The notes beneath the pieces are model-generated. The model was not told the origin of the DNA. It did no database searches and saw only the letters and a program-made list of their open reading frames with translations. This document shows positions 23,101 to 35,546 of a DNA stretch of 64,000 bases, in pieces. Numbering within the stretch: position 1 is the stretch's first letter; the number at the start of each line of letters is the position of its first letter. The position numbers and the translations under genes are program-made. Origin of the DNA: Chlamydomonas sphaeroides (taxonomy: Eukaryota; Chlorophyta; Chlorophyceae; Chlamydomonadales; Chlamydomonadaceae); the NCBI GenBank assembly GCA_001662425.1, contig BDDC01000016.1:89374-153373 (forward strand). Reading direction: 5' to 3'.

Positions 23101-24993
23101 TGCGGGGCGCGCAGCTGGCACTCGGGGCTGGGGCTGCGCCAAGATGGCGCCCCGGCACCAGCATACTCGCGCAGGCGGTTGGGGCTCCAGGGGCGGCCCG
23201 CCGTGAGCGCACCCCCCTATGCGCGGCAAGCTGCCTGGCCCCGCTGCCGCTGCCGGCGCTGTTGCCCCCAGGCACGCACGTGCGCAGCACCGGCGAGGTG
23301 CAGCTGCTCAAGGTGTGGTGGCCGCGGACCTCCCGTGGCTGGGCTTGCCTCCCCTCCCCGCAGTTGGGCCATGCCGTCGGCGGGGGGCATGCGGCACGCA
23401 ACGCGAGCCTGCCCCGTCTCCTCCGCCACCCACCCGTGACCCCCATCCCCGTCCCGCCCTCCGGCCCCCAGCTGGTGGGCGCCGAGCGCACCCGCGGCAC
23501 CACCCGGCTGCGCTTCATGTGCGGCGGCAGGGCGCTGGCGGCGCTGGGCGGCTGCCTCAGCCGCGAGGCCGCCATCACAGCCAAGCTCACGTGTCCGCCG
23601 GTGCGGCCGCGGGGCGGCGGCACGGGCGCGGGAGGCACGGTTGCATGGGCGCCGGGGGGCCTGCTTGGCTCTGGGGCGTGGGACGTGGCCACGGGGAGGG
23701 AAGGGGAGGGGAGGGGAGGGGCCACGGGGAGGGGCACTGGCTGCACATGAGCACGGCAGCCGGCGGTGCGCGGCAGGGCCCGTGCATCCTGGCGCTGCCT
23801 GCACAACACGCCAAGCCTCCGCTTCCGCTTCCCCGTCCCCTGCCTGGCCGCAGGCCCGGCACGAGTCCATGATCGACCTGCTAATGCGGTGTGTGCTCGG
23901 GGGCGCTAGTCCTCGCCCTTTGCCCTTGACCTGATCCACGACCGCGTCCTAGGCCGGCGCCACCAGCGCCAGCGCCCCCTCGCGCACGCTGGCATCCAGG
24001 CAGCGTCCTGGCAGCGCGCCACGTCCATCCCCACGACTGTTACCCCGCCGCCCCCGCCATCCTCTACTGCCGCGCAGCGACCGGCGCGACGGCGCCAAGG
24101 CCCGCAAGCTGCTGGCGGCCGAGCTGGCGGCGCTGCTGGGGCGGGACCTGGCGGCGCAGGCGGCGGCGGACGGCCGGGCCTGGGCGGCGCTGCACCGGCC
24201 CTCAGCCGACCTGGACTTCCTGGGGGCCATGGCCGCCGCCGCGCTGGAGGCCGGCGCCGCCGCCGGGGGAGCGGCGGCGCCGCTGCGGGCGCTGCTGCTG
24301 ACGTCAGACGACACGGAGCCGGGCGCGGTGCAGCCCAGTGGCAAGGCTGGCGTTGAGGACAGGTGCGGCGAGGGGGGTGGCCAGGGGGATGGCGAGGGGG
24401 ATGGCGAGGGGGATGGCGAGGGGGATGGCGTGCAGCTGTCTGCAGCAGGGCGTGGCGGCTGGCGCAGGAAAGACAGTTGCAGGTGTTGAGGAGGAACCGA
24501 TGTGTTATTGACACCACCCAGGAGGTTGGAGGAGGGAGGCAAGGCGCGAATCAGCGGGCGGTGGAAGGCTAGGGCAGCCGGGATGCTGTGCGGCACCTCA
24601 CTGCTCTGTCATCGTCGGCCCCCGTCATCGCCGACTCCCCCTGCAGCACCGAAGTCACGATCCTGGTGGCTGGGGAGCCGGAGCTGGCAAAGGCGGCGGG
24701 GGCGCGCGTGGCGGAGGCGCTCGGCGGCCGAGGCGGCGGGCGGCCCGGGAGGTGAGCGGTCTGGGGCTTGGGGTCGGGCCAAGTCACCGCGTGGGGCTAG
24801 AGATGCAGGGTGACGGGCAGATGGGCTGCTACAGGGGCTACGGTAGTGAGGGCCGCTTAGTGAGTCACATTGCTGAAGCTGCGTTGGCGCGGCCCATCCT
24901 CGCAGGTACCAGGGCAAGGGCTCGGGGCTGTGGCGGCTGCCGGCTGCCCGCAAGGCGTTCCAGGAGGCGCTAGCAGCCGCGGGCGTGGCGTGA
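20159..24993 (+). CDS. AARSD1: Alanyl-tRNA editing protein (AARSD1/AlaX-like), with assembly gap
   Basis: Free-standing relative of the alanyl-tRNA synthetase editing domain; such proteins deacylate Ser-tRNA(Ala). Exons: 20159 to about 20241, one or more hidden in the N gap and ending 20828, then 21130-21206, 21686-21788, 22101-22183, 22380-22448, 22665-22823, 23039-23099, 23272-23312, 23472-23600, 23854-23888, 24078-24362, 24647-24751, 24906-24993. From 21130 on, all phases agree. Family blocks: CQQDSYLRKLTTTV at the N terminus, LFPESGGQP after the gap, the zinc-binding WDHMQQHTGQHVLSAVAD, TVSWELHPL, and the second zinc motif CGGTH split over two exons. The C terminus has GEPELAKAAGARVAEALGG and GKGSGLWRLP, as in animal AARSD1. 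The donor near 23600 could instead be at 23590. The start is the only ATG preceding the CQQDSY block. Confidence 0.94.
20407..20771. other. Assembly gap of 365 N
   Basis: A run of N directly after a 14-base G homopolymer and a C run, a sequence likely to stop polymerases. It removes part of the AARSD1-like gene, namely an intron and the beginning of the exon that ends at 20828. Confidence 0.99.
21031..21083. repeat. 12-bp tandem repeat in AARSD1-like intron
   Basis: CCTAGCCGCCAC repeats about four times in the intron between 20828 and 21130. A similar GGGGGATGGCGA run lies at 24383-24430 in a later intron of the same gene. Confidence 0.8.
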
Positions 24994-25391
24994 GCTGGGG
25001 GCCAGGGGGTGCGTGCCTAGGGGCTGCTTGTGTGTGCGGCAGCTGGCGTGCGGGAGGCAGGCTGTTGCAGGAGGGAGCAGGATGTCGATACGCGGGTCGT
25101 GGGCACTGGCGAACGATGTGATAAGTCTTGTACGGGGGCGAGCGCAGGAGGCTGTAGAACAGCGCATGCCGTTGCTTGCGTGGTGACAGCAGGTCATCCG
25201 GTTGGGCGAGGGTGGAGCGAGGATGGAGAGCGGACATGTGGCTCGTCCCCGTCCGACTTGCGCTGATTGTCGTGCGCTCGACAGAGACGCAGTGACTTTT
25301 TAATCACGCTGCCACCTGCACATGCTACACTTCTTGCTGCTTTACTCGGCGCCTTACTGCGACCCATTAATTGCGTCCTTATTAACCCAGT
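24994..25391. other. Intergenic region between AARSD1-like and cyclophilin-like genes
   Basis: 398 bases between two genes in the same direction. The last 130 bases before 25392 are relatively AT-rich (TTATTAACCCAG just before the ATG) and probably form the promoter. No other feature is seen. Confidence 0.4.
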
Positions 25392-27704
25392 ATGCGACTC
25401 GTGCAAGCCCAGCTCGCAGCGCTAGTATCATTGTTATGTGCAGCTAACGCAGCAGCAAGTGCGCGGTCAGGCGCATTCATAGGTTATACCGAGAAGGAGG
25501 GCCCGCTCGCGTCGCAAACGTCAACCGCCTTCAAGGTCAAGATCAGCAGCTCTTACGGCGAGGTGATTGGAAGTGGAGCCCATGATGGGCCCTTTGCAGC
25601 ACCATCCGCATGCTGCATGCGGGCCTGCAAAGCGCCGTGTCGAAGTCGGACATATGTCTTGACCTGCACAGTTCGCATGCCTGCTGACTGGCTTGGCCTT
25701 GGAAGCCTGGCGGTTCCCGGGCTGCACGTACTCCAGCCTCCACCGACAGGGGCTCACCTCCTCGCTGTGTCCCTTGCCCCCACGACCTACAACCATGACA
25801 CACAACCATGGCCACGGCCCAGTTCATCATCCGGTTACGGCCCGACCTTGCGCCGGACACCTGCCACCTCATATGGCAGCTGGCGCTCAAGAACAGCTGC
25901 CCCGGCTGCAAGTTCTACCGGCACGAGCCAGTGCCCATGGTGCGCGGACATGGACACAGACGTCGTGGCGAAGGGACCTGCAGCCATGCTCCGTAGCATG
26001 GACCCTGGCTTCCCATGCCCCCGCCTTCCTACGTCATGCCAAGGCCCGCACCCATCGCCGCAGCACAGGAGTCCGCGATCAGTCCGAGCTCGTGATGAGC
26101 ACAAGCCCGCGATCAGCGAGCTAGCGAGGCACCTGATAGGTGGTCGTGGGGCGCCGGCTGAGGCAACTAACGCAGTTCCGTTATGTCGTGTTGCCTGACA
26201 ACCTGTCTCGCGGATACTGCGCAGCCGGCCCGGCCCACAGAGGCCTATCTGCGCCCGCAGCCCAGTCCAGCCCCCGACGCAGCCCCTTGCTCCTGCCACC
26301 AGTCAAGCCTGACCGCCAGCCGAGCCGCTGTCCCGCAAACATGCCCAACTCTTCACGCGCTGTGCCTCTGCGTCTCTGCCTCCCTGCGCCCCACAGAACT
26401 GGGGCGTAGAGAACTTCTACGGGCCGCCGTACGCCCTGCTGCAAGGCAGCCTATCGGACCTGGCGCGACAGCCGCCTTTTGAGAACGCGGCCGAGGTGCA
26501 AGTCAAGTGGGTCGGCCGGGGGGCGGGGGCAGGGGGCCGGGGGCGGGGGGCCGGGGGCCGGGGGCCGGGATGATGTGTCAGACATGGGGATAGGGGTCGG
26601 CAGGATGCGGGGGGGGGCCGGCAAGCTACGCCCCGCAGCGGGGTGGAGCCCGTCACGTGGGTCGGCTGAGGGCAGGAAGAGCTTTCGGTTTGGGGGGTAG
26701 GAGCGAGGCTTTAGGCGCTTCCCCCAACGGCTCTCATCAGGGACCTGGCTGGCGCCGTCCTCTTGCCGTCAGCGTTGAGCGCGGGTGCCTGGCATGCTGG
26801 GCTGCGCGCGTGGGGCTGCTGCGCCGTCCGCCTCGCCTGCATAAAAATGAAGAACGAAGCCAATACCTACAACCTGTACCTGCATGGGAGTGGGCTGGGA
26901 GCAGCAGGATGCCACGCCTCCCCATGACCCTGCCGCTGCCCGCCGCGCAGAAAGGGCAACGCCTGCATGATCCCCAACTGCAAGGAGTTCTTCCTGGCCA
27001 CCGCCGACCACCCGGAGTGGGGCCACAGCCACACCATCTGGGGCGAGGTGCGGCCGGGGAGGGCAAGGCCCGTTTGGGCCTGGGGCCCGGGGGCATGCCA
27101 TCGGCCTGGGGGAGAGGGGTGCTCGGCCGCTATCCCGGTGCAGCGCCCAGCAGCGGACGCTGTGGGCGCTCAGGGGATGAGGTAGGTCGCCGGCGGCTCG
27201 CGGCGAGTCGAGGGCATGCGCTGGCAGGCGTCGGCACTGCAGGGCTGCGGTTACCCTCCACCGACTTGAACGCTGACTGGCTCTACAGCGAAAGCGCTGC
27301 GCTGCAGCCCCGCACCCTGCCTGCGTTGCGGCCCCGCAGCCCGCACCCTGCCTGCGTTGCGGCTCGCTGCATCTCTCTGCGATCCGCATCCCGCTTGGCT
27401 GCTCCTCTAGATGCCTCCAGCTGCCTGCGACGGTGTGCCGCTGCCCTCCCCCCCTCCGCAGGTGGAGGACATGTCGGCGGAGCCCAACTACCCCTTTGAG
27501 CCCTTCCACAGCGTCACCAACACCGACAAGATCACCACCCGCTGGCTGGACAACACGTACGCGTTCAACCTCACCGCGGTGCAGCCGCTGCCGCAGGCAG
27601 AGGCCGCCGGCGGCGCGTCGACCGGCGGCGGCGCAGCGGAGGGCGCAGCGGCCGGTGGCGAGCTGACCGCTGGGCAAAGCGCCGGCGCTAGCAACAAGGC
27701 ATAG
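25392..27704 (+). CDS. Secreted cyclophilin-like protein (putative peptidyl-prolyl isomerase)
   Basis: Exons 25392-25562, 25823-25939, 26397-26506, 26951-27047 and 27462-27704 join in phase into 245 residues. Residues 1 to about 23 form a signal peptide (MRLVQAQLAALVSLLCAANA), pointing to the secretory pathway. The rest resembles a divergent cyclophilin fold: FIIRLRPDLAPDTCHLIWQLA corresponds to the first strand and helix, CKFYRHEPVP to the FHR motif with its catalytic Arg, LLQGSL to the QGG loop, and FFLATADHPEWGHSHTIWGE to the FFI to KHVVFG region. The usual QGGD is not intact, so activity is uncertain. The tail of about 45 residues is Ala/Gly-rich and probably disordered. The acceptor before 25823 has a poor pyrimidine tract, but only it restores a GEFIIRL strand in phase. 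Fold assignment is by motif order, not by search. Confidence 0.72.
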
Positions 27705-28392
27705 TTGGGGCGGTCGGTGGCCGAGTCGAGGCCATGCTGTCCGGGCGGCGCGGTGGCGCACAGTGCCGGGCTAGCACGTGGCAAGCCAAGCATTGGGACG
27801 GCTGTGGCGGTCGCGGTCGTGGCTCGGCGAACAGGGACGTGGCGCGGCTTTGGGTAGTACGGGGTGCTCGACATGGAATGGATGCGGCATAACGATGCGG
27901 CGTGGAGTTATGGACAATTCTGGCTGGCGGGGGGGTTAAGGAGAGGAAGGGAGATGGGTTGAGAGGGCTTGGGAGGGGGCTTGGCTGAATTGCCGGGCCG
28001 TGGGAGCCGGGCTCCTGTGGCACGCTGTGGCTTGGCCCACTACTTATTGCTGCTGTTGTGCTCTCCAGAGGTGCCTTTGCATGGCGCTGAGGCCATCTAT
28101 CTATTTTTTGACCTATCATTATCAAACCAACCTGGCGATTGGCTGCTTGGTGTCGACCGGGTCGGGCGGGTTGGCGGCGGGCGCTAGGGTTCCGCGTCAT
28201 GCTTAACTCCACTGGCACGCTTGGTGACACTGGTCATAATATGTGCAGTCGCGAAGACAGTGCGCTTACGCCTCACATCACAAATATGAGGTCGAGGTCA
28301 CCACGCTGTCGAGCCCTGCAAGCATTCCGTAAAGCGTAGCTCTAGTCGCTTATTGTACTATTACTGGTTATTGCTGTATAAAACAGAGCGCC
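27705..28392. other. Intergenic region before the MYND gene
   Basis: Contains the cyclophilin-like 3' flank and the MYND promoter. TATAAAA at 28377-28383 lies only 10 bases before the MYND ATG, too close to place transcription start upstream of that codon. No gene is supported. Confidence 0.4.
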
Positions 28393-31300
28393 ATGCCGCC
28401 GCGTTTTGCGGCGGAGTCGGTGGCTCGGCAGCTCGGTGCGCTGCTTGCGCGTGCTGAGGAGCACGGCAAGAAGACTGCCGGCGACCTGCGCGACCTGTCG
28501 TCCTCCGTGACTGACGAACTCTTTGAGGTGCGATGATTCAACTCCAGCAGCGCCCGGGCTGTCCAAGCCGGTCCTATGACGGCTGCCAGGGCTACATACC
28601 CCCTCCCCTACGGCCCGACATCCCCCGACTCTCTCTTCCCGCTTCACACTCGTGGCCCCCGCTTGGCCCAGGTCACCTGCATGGTCGACCGCCATTACAA
28701 CTCCACAAATGTCCCGGACATATTTCAAGTGCTGGAGAGCAGTCGCGCCGGCTTCTGGCGGACCGCCTTCGTCGTGCACTGCTACGCCATCCGCGGCTTG
28801 TCGGAGGCGCAGCGCCAGCCGCCCGGGTACGCCCTCCCCCACAACATCTGCCTCCCATACCGTCCCACATCCCAACTATTCCCATCCCCAAGCCCCACAC
28901 CGCCTCCGCACCAAACATTGCGCCCAGCACAGGCCGCCTCCAATAGCGGCTTCGCAGCTGCCGCCCCATGCGCGCTCCAGTGCTGCGCCGGGCGCTCCAG
29001 ACGGTATCCACGCTCCCTCCCGCCCCACGCTCTCTGGCCCCACGCACCCCACGCGACACCGCTGCCCCACAGGCCGGAGCGCGACGCGCGAGTGCTCCGG
29101 CTGCTGCAGGTGGCGGTGTGCCTGCCGCAGCTGGCGGGGGCCACGAACGCGTTGCTGCCGGGATCCCGGAGGTACAAGCTTGCAGTGCGCGCACTCATCA
29201 AGTCGGGCGCCTACCGGGCATACGCCGCCATCTTTGCCGCAGTCGCCGACTGCAAGGTTGGTTGGTCGGTGGGTTCTGTAGTGTATTGTTGGGGGGATGT
29301 TTGTTGGTCCACGGGATGGTTGTTGGTCGGTTGGGTTAATGGGAGTGTGCTCAGAAATAGGGACATGTAGTAGAGAACACGACCCGCGCGGCACGCTCTT
29401 GGTTAAAGACGCGTCGGTTGTGCATATGAAGCATGTTTGTTTGTGTTTGTTTGGGTTGGTGGGCGGGCTTGCGGGCTGGCGCCCTTACGTCCCTCGCCGG
29501 CCAGGACGGGTACCGCTCCATGCTGGTGTCGCCACCGGCCCAAGCAAACCACGGCGCAACCCTCGGCCCCTGCCTTCAGATGCCGCGAACGTCCCGCGGC
29601 CGCACCCTGGAGTTGGTGGCCTGCCTGTTGACCGTGATATGCCACTGGTGAGGGCAGCACAGCGCTGTGCCACTGGCGAGGGCGGGCACAGGGCTGCGGC
29701 TTCGCGCCATGGCCGAGCGCATGCGTTGACCCTGACTTCGCGCAAGCCACCCTCCCGGCTGTGCGGATGAAGCATCCCCCTGTGGTACCACCCCTCGACC
29801 CCTGCCCTGTTCCCACGCCCGTCTCCGGCGCAGCGGCCGCGCGGCCAACGGTGCGTCTGGCCTGAACGACTCCCGGCCCGGGGTGCTGGAGCCGGAGCTG
29901 TACTGCGAGTGGGTGACGGAGCTGCGAGGCAGCGAGGTGCTGCAGCACGGCGCCCGGGCACTGCAGCTGCTGCAGGTGGGGCTAGTGGGGCTGGCGGGGC
30001 TGGGTTTGTGGTGGTGGCGGGGGTTGTGTGGTGCGGGCGGCGGGCGACGGCACCGATGGGGCACGGGGTTGCTGGGGGCCTGCAGCGAGCCGCGGCGAGT
30101 GGGACTCAGCCCGGGTGCGCGTGACGAGCTTGCCGTCAGGCATGCAGTACGGCAGTCGTCCCCGAGCGTGTGGATCTGGGGGTTGGGAGTCGGCCTGGGG
30201 AGCGGCCTGTGCGCTGGCGCCCACGCCACGCGGCGGCTGCTGGAGCTCGCACAGCAGCGCAGCTCCAACACCACACCACACCACACCACTACACACCTCA
30301 CCACACCACGTTGTCCTCCTGTCCCCACCGGGCCCCCGCGCAGGATCTCGTGACTGCCGCCCAGGGCCGCAACGAGCCTCACCAGGAGGAGCAGCAGGCG
30401 GCGCTCAACGCGGCGCGGGGCATGTTGGGACAGGTGCGGCGCCGAGGTGAGGGCGTGCAGGGGTGGCGGTAAGGCGCCCTGGCGGCGTGCAGGGGTGGCG
30501 GTAGGGAAGAGAAGGGTGCGCTGCTGCAGGTTGGCATGGCGGGGGTGGGTGGCAGGGGCTGCGAGGCAGAGAGGCCAGGTGCGCTGGTGCGCTGGTGCGC
30601 TGGTGGGCGGGCGGGCAGGGGGACAGCGGCAGCGGCTGCGGAGCTTGGTGCCTTGGCTTGCAGCCGAGAGGGGTCGCTAGCCTCGCAGCTGCTCGGGGAC
30701 GCCCTCCGGCTGCGTGTGCAGAATCCGGACGCACACGGCTCACGTGCCATGCCTCCCTGCCCCCTGCCTGCCTGCCTGCTGGCCCTCCCTCCCCCAACCC
30801 TCCCGGCGGCAGGTGCTGTACCGCAGCGTGGAGCCGCACATGGCCTGCCCCATCCAGGCGCTCAGCCCGGTGCCACAGGGCAGCTTGGGAGAAGCGCTGC
30901 CGCCGCGCGTGCGCGCAGCGCTGCCGTTGGCGCGCCAGATGCTGCAGGGTGAGCGGGATGCCCCGGGCAGGCCGCGCGCCATGCCCTAGGAGCGCACTGC
31001 AGGACGTTGGTGATGCGGGGGTTGTTGCTGTGAAGCGGTTGGTGGTGCGAGGCGCGCTGTCGCCCCGTGAGCAGGTGCTGCAGGCTCAGAGGTGGCCCCG
31101 GGGCTCGGTGCCTTGGGACCATCCGGCCCCGGGTTGGTGTCAGGGTAAGAGGATGCGATGCATAGGACCAAAGGCGTACGCTCCTGTCTCTGCCCCCCGT
31201 CCCGCCAGGCACGGGCGTGCAGTACTGGCTGGCGCGCGAGCTGCTCGAGTCGCGCCTGGCGCTGGCTCAGGGCCAGGGCCCGCGCTTTGGGCTGGGGCCG

Positions 31301-34300
31301 CAGCACGGCCTCACCGCGGGCCGGCCGCTGCAGCGCGAGCTCGAGTGGCTGACGCAGCACCTGCAGCTGTGCACGTCCGTGTGGCAGGTGGGGAGGCACA
31401 GTTGTTTACGGGTTGGGGGGGGGTGCAGGGGCACGGGCTGCCCGACGCTTGTGGCGTGCGGCGGCATGTCGGGATCGCGACGGCGCTCGCAGCGGCGCGG
31501 CCCTCGCGCCTTGTTCACAGCCCACTCGGCTCGCCTGCTTCACACCTTCACCCAAAGGCGCCCCGCCACGCTGCCGCCACGCTGCCTCGCCACGCAGCGT
31601 GCCGAGCCTGGTCCGGGTCCGGGTGCAAACGGTGACCCCCTGCCTGCCCGATGCTGCCCCTCCGCCCCGCCAGGTGACCATCTCCGGCCCCTGCGCGCCG
31701 CAGCAGCAGGACCTGGCCGCGCAGCTCAAGGAGCTGGGGGCGGGCTCGCTGCAGGCCTGGCGCAGCACGGCGGCGCTGAAGCGCTACGAGCCGCCGCCCT
31801 CGCTGCCGGTGCCCGCACGCCACGTATTTGACCTGTCGCTGGACTCGGCGGAGCTGGTGCTGCAGGTGCGTCATGTGCAGGGGAAGAGCGCCAGGGTTCG
31901 CGCCAGCCGGACCGGGTGCGTGATCGCCGGCTGGCTGCTGTATGTGGCCTTGGCGCGGCTGCTTGGTGTGCGGTGCTGCCCTGGATCAACGGACTGGCTT
32001 GCATCTACAGACCCTGTCCCGGCTGCGCATGGATGCATGGCTTGGGGGCCCCCCAAAGAGGCCACCTAGGCCAGACGTACACCGTCGGCCATTATGCGGT
32101 CATAGTTGGGACTATTTGAGGGGCCTCTGGCACGCCGGATATCCCTGCCCTCACCCCCACGGGCCGGACTTTGCCGCCTCACGGCCCCATGCCGCCACCG
32201 CAAGCAGATGACGATGGCGTTCATTGAGAGCATGCGCAAGGTTGGCGCCGGCAACGGCATGGACCTCACCGCGCTGTTCGCCAACACCATGTTTGGCAAG
32301 GTGTGGCTGGGCCCCGCGGCAGAGGTCCACACTGGGTGCGAGCTGCTCAGCTACCACACGCCAATCGGCCAATTGCTCCTTTCGGGTTCGGTGTTGGTTG
32401 ACTACCGGTAGCTCGCTTCTCCCTCGGTGTTTGTCCCTCTCGGGTCCCTCGCACCCCGTGTACCGGGGATACGGGAAAGGCGCCCCCTGCCGCGCGCCGG
32501 GATGTCCACACTGTCTCCTCGCTTCGCATCCCTGCTGGCCCTCCGCTGTGATGTCAGATGTGCGTCCCCCACATGTGCTGCTTCACAGAGCCTGGCGCAA
32601 ACCTAACGCTGTGCGCTGTGCGGCCTCCCATCCAGATGTCGTCGCTCACGGAGATTGTCAACGCGATGCGCATGCTCGTTCGCCTGGTGTCGGAGCTGGA
32701 GCCGCACCATGCGGCGACGCGGCTGCCGCGGCTGTGGAAGCTCATGGCCGACTCGTTGCCGGCACTGCCGGCGCACGCCAACAAACAGGTGCATGGCGGC
32801 CGCGGATGGCCGCTTCCTATGTCGCGGCGACGAAGGTCACACGCAGAGCATGCTCATGACGCTGCCCTACTTCTCGCGTGGGGCTGGCCACCGGGACGGA
32901 CCGGCACTGGACGTGGCGACGGCGCTCGGCGCACTGACGCCCGCTCTTGCCCCTGCTCCCGGCCCTGCTCCGCGTGCCATCCTCCAGCCTCTCGTAATGG
33001 CGTACCTGCGGATCCTTGCCAACCTGCTCGGACTGCATCTGCCCGACGTCAAGCCGGTGACGCCGGCCCGCCGCAAGCGCGCCGCCGGACCGTCCACCTC
33101 CGCCGCCGGACCCTCCACCTCCGCCGGATTGCCCGTCGTCTTCGCCGCTGCCACCACCTCCAACCCCGACGCTTCCACCACCGCCGCCGCGACGGCGACC
33201 GCGCGCTCCGCTGCTGCCGCCGCCGACGACGTCCGCGGCGGCGGCCCGTCGCCGACGGTGCGCGGCGCCATTGACGGCGGCCTGCTGCCAGCCCTCGAGG
33301 GCCTCTTCCGAAGCTGCGGCGGCTCGGCGCCGCGGCCGGGTGAGGTGGACCTGCTGCTGACGGTGGGCAGCGCGGTGCTGCTGACGCCGGGCGCGTGGCC
33401 GGCGCTGGCTGCGTACGCGCCGCTGGGCACGCTGTCGTCGCTCATGGTGACACTGCGCAAGGTGCTTCAGGTGCGGCGCAGGAGTGCCGCTGAGCGCGGC
33501 GGCGTGTGGGTCCTCGGGCCCGCGGGTTGTGGGGGCCGTGCGGCCCCGCCACTGTGCGCCTGACTGAGGCGGCTGCTTAGGTGCGGGTCCGCCGCCGCCT
33601 GCGCTGCGGCACCCGCTGGCAATAGGCGCCGCAGGTGCGGACAGGGGCCTAGTTGGGGGCAGGGGCGTAGCTGGTGCGGGCCTGCAAGGTGGCGAGTGCG
33701 GCAGCGGCTGCCGGGGCTGCCGGGGGTCGCGGCACCTTGCATGCTGGCTGGGACTGGGACTGGGCTGCTTTCCGCCTCGCGCGGTGTCGCTCGGGCTGGC
33801 CGTTGCAGCAGACGGCAAGGGCGGGTGACGGCCGCCTGCGGGGTGCCGTACCAACGCCCAACGGCCCAACGGCCCACGCCCCGCACCGCTCCGTTGCCGC
33901 GCCGCGCAGACGCTGGCGGACGGCCGGCGCGGCGCGGCGCCCTCGCTCACCAACAGCGCGGGCATCTCCATGCGCGAGGTGGACCCCGCCTCCGCCATGG
34001 CCTGCCAGTGGGCCGCCAACTTGGCCGCGGTGCTGGAGCAGACCGGCGCCATGCTCGGCTACCCGGGGCCCTGCAGCGGCTCGCTCCTGGGCCGCGGCCG
34101 CGGCGGCGCGCTGCCGCTCACCGCCGCGCTGCGTGCCGCGGAGGCCTGCCGGCTGCCGGTCCTGGAGCGCGCCGGCGGCCGGCCGGCGGCAGGCTCGGCG
34201 GCGGCGGCGCAGCAGCGCCTGGCGCTGACGTGCGCCCTGACGCAGTGGCTGCCGGGGCTGCTGCGGCTGCCGCTGCCCAAGGGCTGGTGGTGGGCCGCGG

Positions 34301-35546
34301 AGTTTGGCCTGGCGGTGGCGCGCTGGCTGCTGGCGGCGGCGCTGGCGGCGCTGGCGGCGCAGCAGCAGCTGGGCGCGGCCGGCGGCCCTGTGGCTGGCCA
34401 GGACGCCGCGGCCGACGCGGAGGCGGTGGCGTCGTGGCGGCGGTTCCTGCTGGCGGAGGCGGGCGCGCTGCGGTGGCTGGGGCGCGTGCTGGCTGCGCCG
34501 GAGCGGGAGCTGACCCAGCACTTCCCCGGGCTGCGGCCCGTAGCGCTCGAGGTGCGGCCTTTGCGTGCTTTCCGTACCCTCTAGTGTCTCGGAGGCCCAC
34601 GGGCGGGTCTCCGCCTGTCCGTGCAGCACCGTGCCTCCTCTACCGTAGCCTGGCGCTTGCCCCACCGCCGCTCCACTCCCCGCACCTCGCAACGGCGCTC
34701 CGTGGTTTGCTGTTCACACAGTGACACATCCTGTTGCCGATACTTTCCCCTCATCTCGCCGCAGGTGCTGGCGGTCGTGACCGCGGCCCTGTCGCCCGCC
34801 GACCTGGCAGGCCGCGTCGCGGTCACACTCGACGAGCCGCCGCGCGCTCGCACCTTGCCCAAGTCCGCCGCCTCCGACACCGCCGCCGATGGCCCCGATC
34901 TGGTGGTGTGGATCGACGAGCTGGCCGCTCCCGGCCGGTTCGCCGCCGCCGCCAGGGTGATCGTCGCCACCGGCGGCGACGCCGAGCTCGCCGCCGCGGC
35001 CAGCGGCGCCGCAACCGGCCCGCTGTGCGCGCGGTGGCTGCAGCGCGCGGCGTCGGAGCAGCCGCTGGCGTCCGGGGCGGGCGCACTTCTGCAGCAGCTG
35101 CTGCGCGAGCGCGCCGCCGGGGCCCACGCGGGGCGGCTGCCGGCCGCGGTGCTCGAGGAGGTGTGGCGCAAGTACGGCAAGGACGGCATGGGCCTGCCGC
35201 AGCTGCCGCCGCCGGACAAGGCGATCGCGGCCATGGCGGCGGCCGGCGTGCGGCCTTGCAGCTACGGCCGCTGCCACAACCTAATAGGCAAAGCAGACAG
35301 GTGCGTGTGGGAGGTGCGTGTGGTAGTGGGAATGTCTGGGACCTCCCGGTCCTTGTGCGCTCACGACGTGGCTGCTTTCACGCTCCTTCGCCCTCCCGGC
35401 CGCTGCCCCGCACGCCCTGCGTCCTACGCAGCGAGCTCACGGCCCTGCGCTGCGGGCGCTGCCGGGCGGCGCTCTACTGCGACCCCGCCTGCCAGAAGGC
35501 GCACTGGAGGGAGGGCCACAAGGCGGCGTGCGTGACGCCGAAGTGA
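28393..35546 (+). CDS. Large MYND zinc-finger protein, 1125 residues
   Basis: Fifteen exons join in phase: 28393-28527, 28672-28826, 29073-29256, 29505-29647, 29834-29975, 30344-30433, 30813-30948, 31209-31387, 31674-31865, 32208-32300, 32636-32788, 32988-33470, 33910-34551, 34765-35300, 35432-35546. The C-terminal MYND finger spans about 1074-1121: Cys1074 and Cys1079 (CSYGRC), CGRC (1095/1098), YC (1104), CQKAHWREGH and Cys1121. MYND fingers are protein-interaction modules found in regulators and SMYD methyltransferases, but no SET domain is visible here. The preceding 1050 residues are helical and Ala/Leu-rich, perhaps an armadillo-like scaffold, with a Thr/Ala/Ser-rich linker near 560-610. 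Just before the finger, the block LEEVWRKYGKDGMGLPQLPP recurs in a nearby remnant. The TATA-like box 10 bases before the ATG suggests the true start could be different. Intron 10 carries a dispersed repeat copy. Confidence 0.88.
32010..32185 (+). repeat. Dispersed ~170-bp repeat, copy A
   Basis: Begins near CTGTCCCGGCTGCGCATGGA and ends near GGGCCGGACTTTGCCGCC. It shares an ordered series of blocks with copies B, C and D: GCTGCGCATGGGTGCATGGC, AGAGGCCACCCAGACCAGAC, GGTCATTATGCGGTC, TATTTGAGGGGTCTC, GGCACACCG. This copy sits inside intron 10 of the MYND gene, in the sense orientation. Confidence 0.8.

Noticed and set aside
22565..23809. Minus-strand open frame of 414 codons
   Set aside because: It is antisense to the phase-consistent AARSD1-like exons and has low-complexity composition.
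28377..28383. TATAAAA as the MYND promoter
   Set aside because: It is only 10 bases before the ATG, so transcription would start after the start codon. Either the box is not used or the true start differs.
33649..34692. Minus-strand open frame of 347 codons, and another of 411 codons at 32817-34052
   Set aside because: Both lie antisense to long exons of the MYND gene, are Arg/Gln/Pro-rich as expected for antisense GC-rich codons, and match no family.
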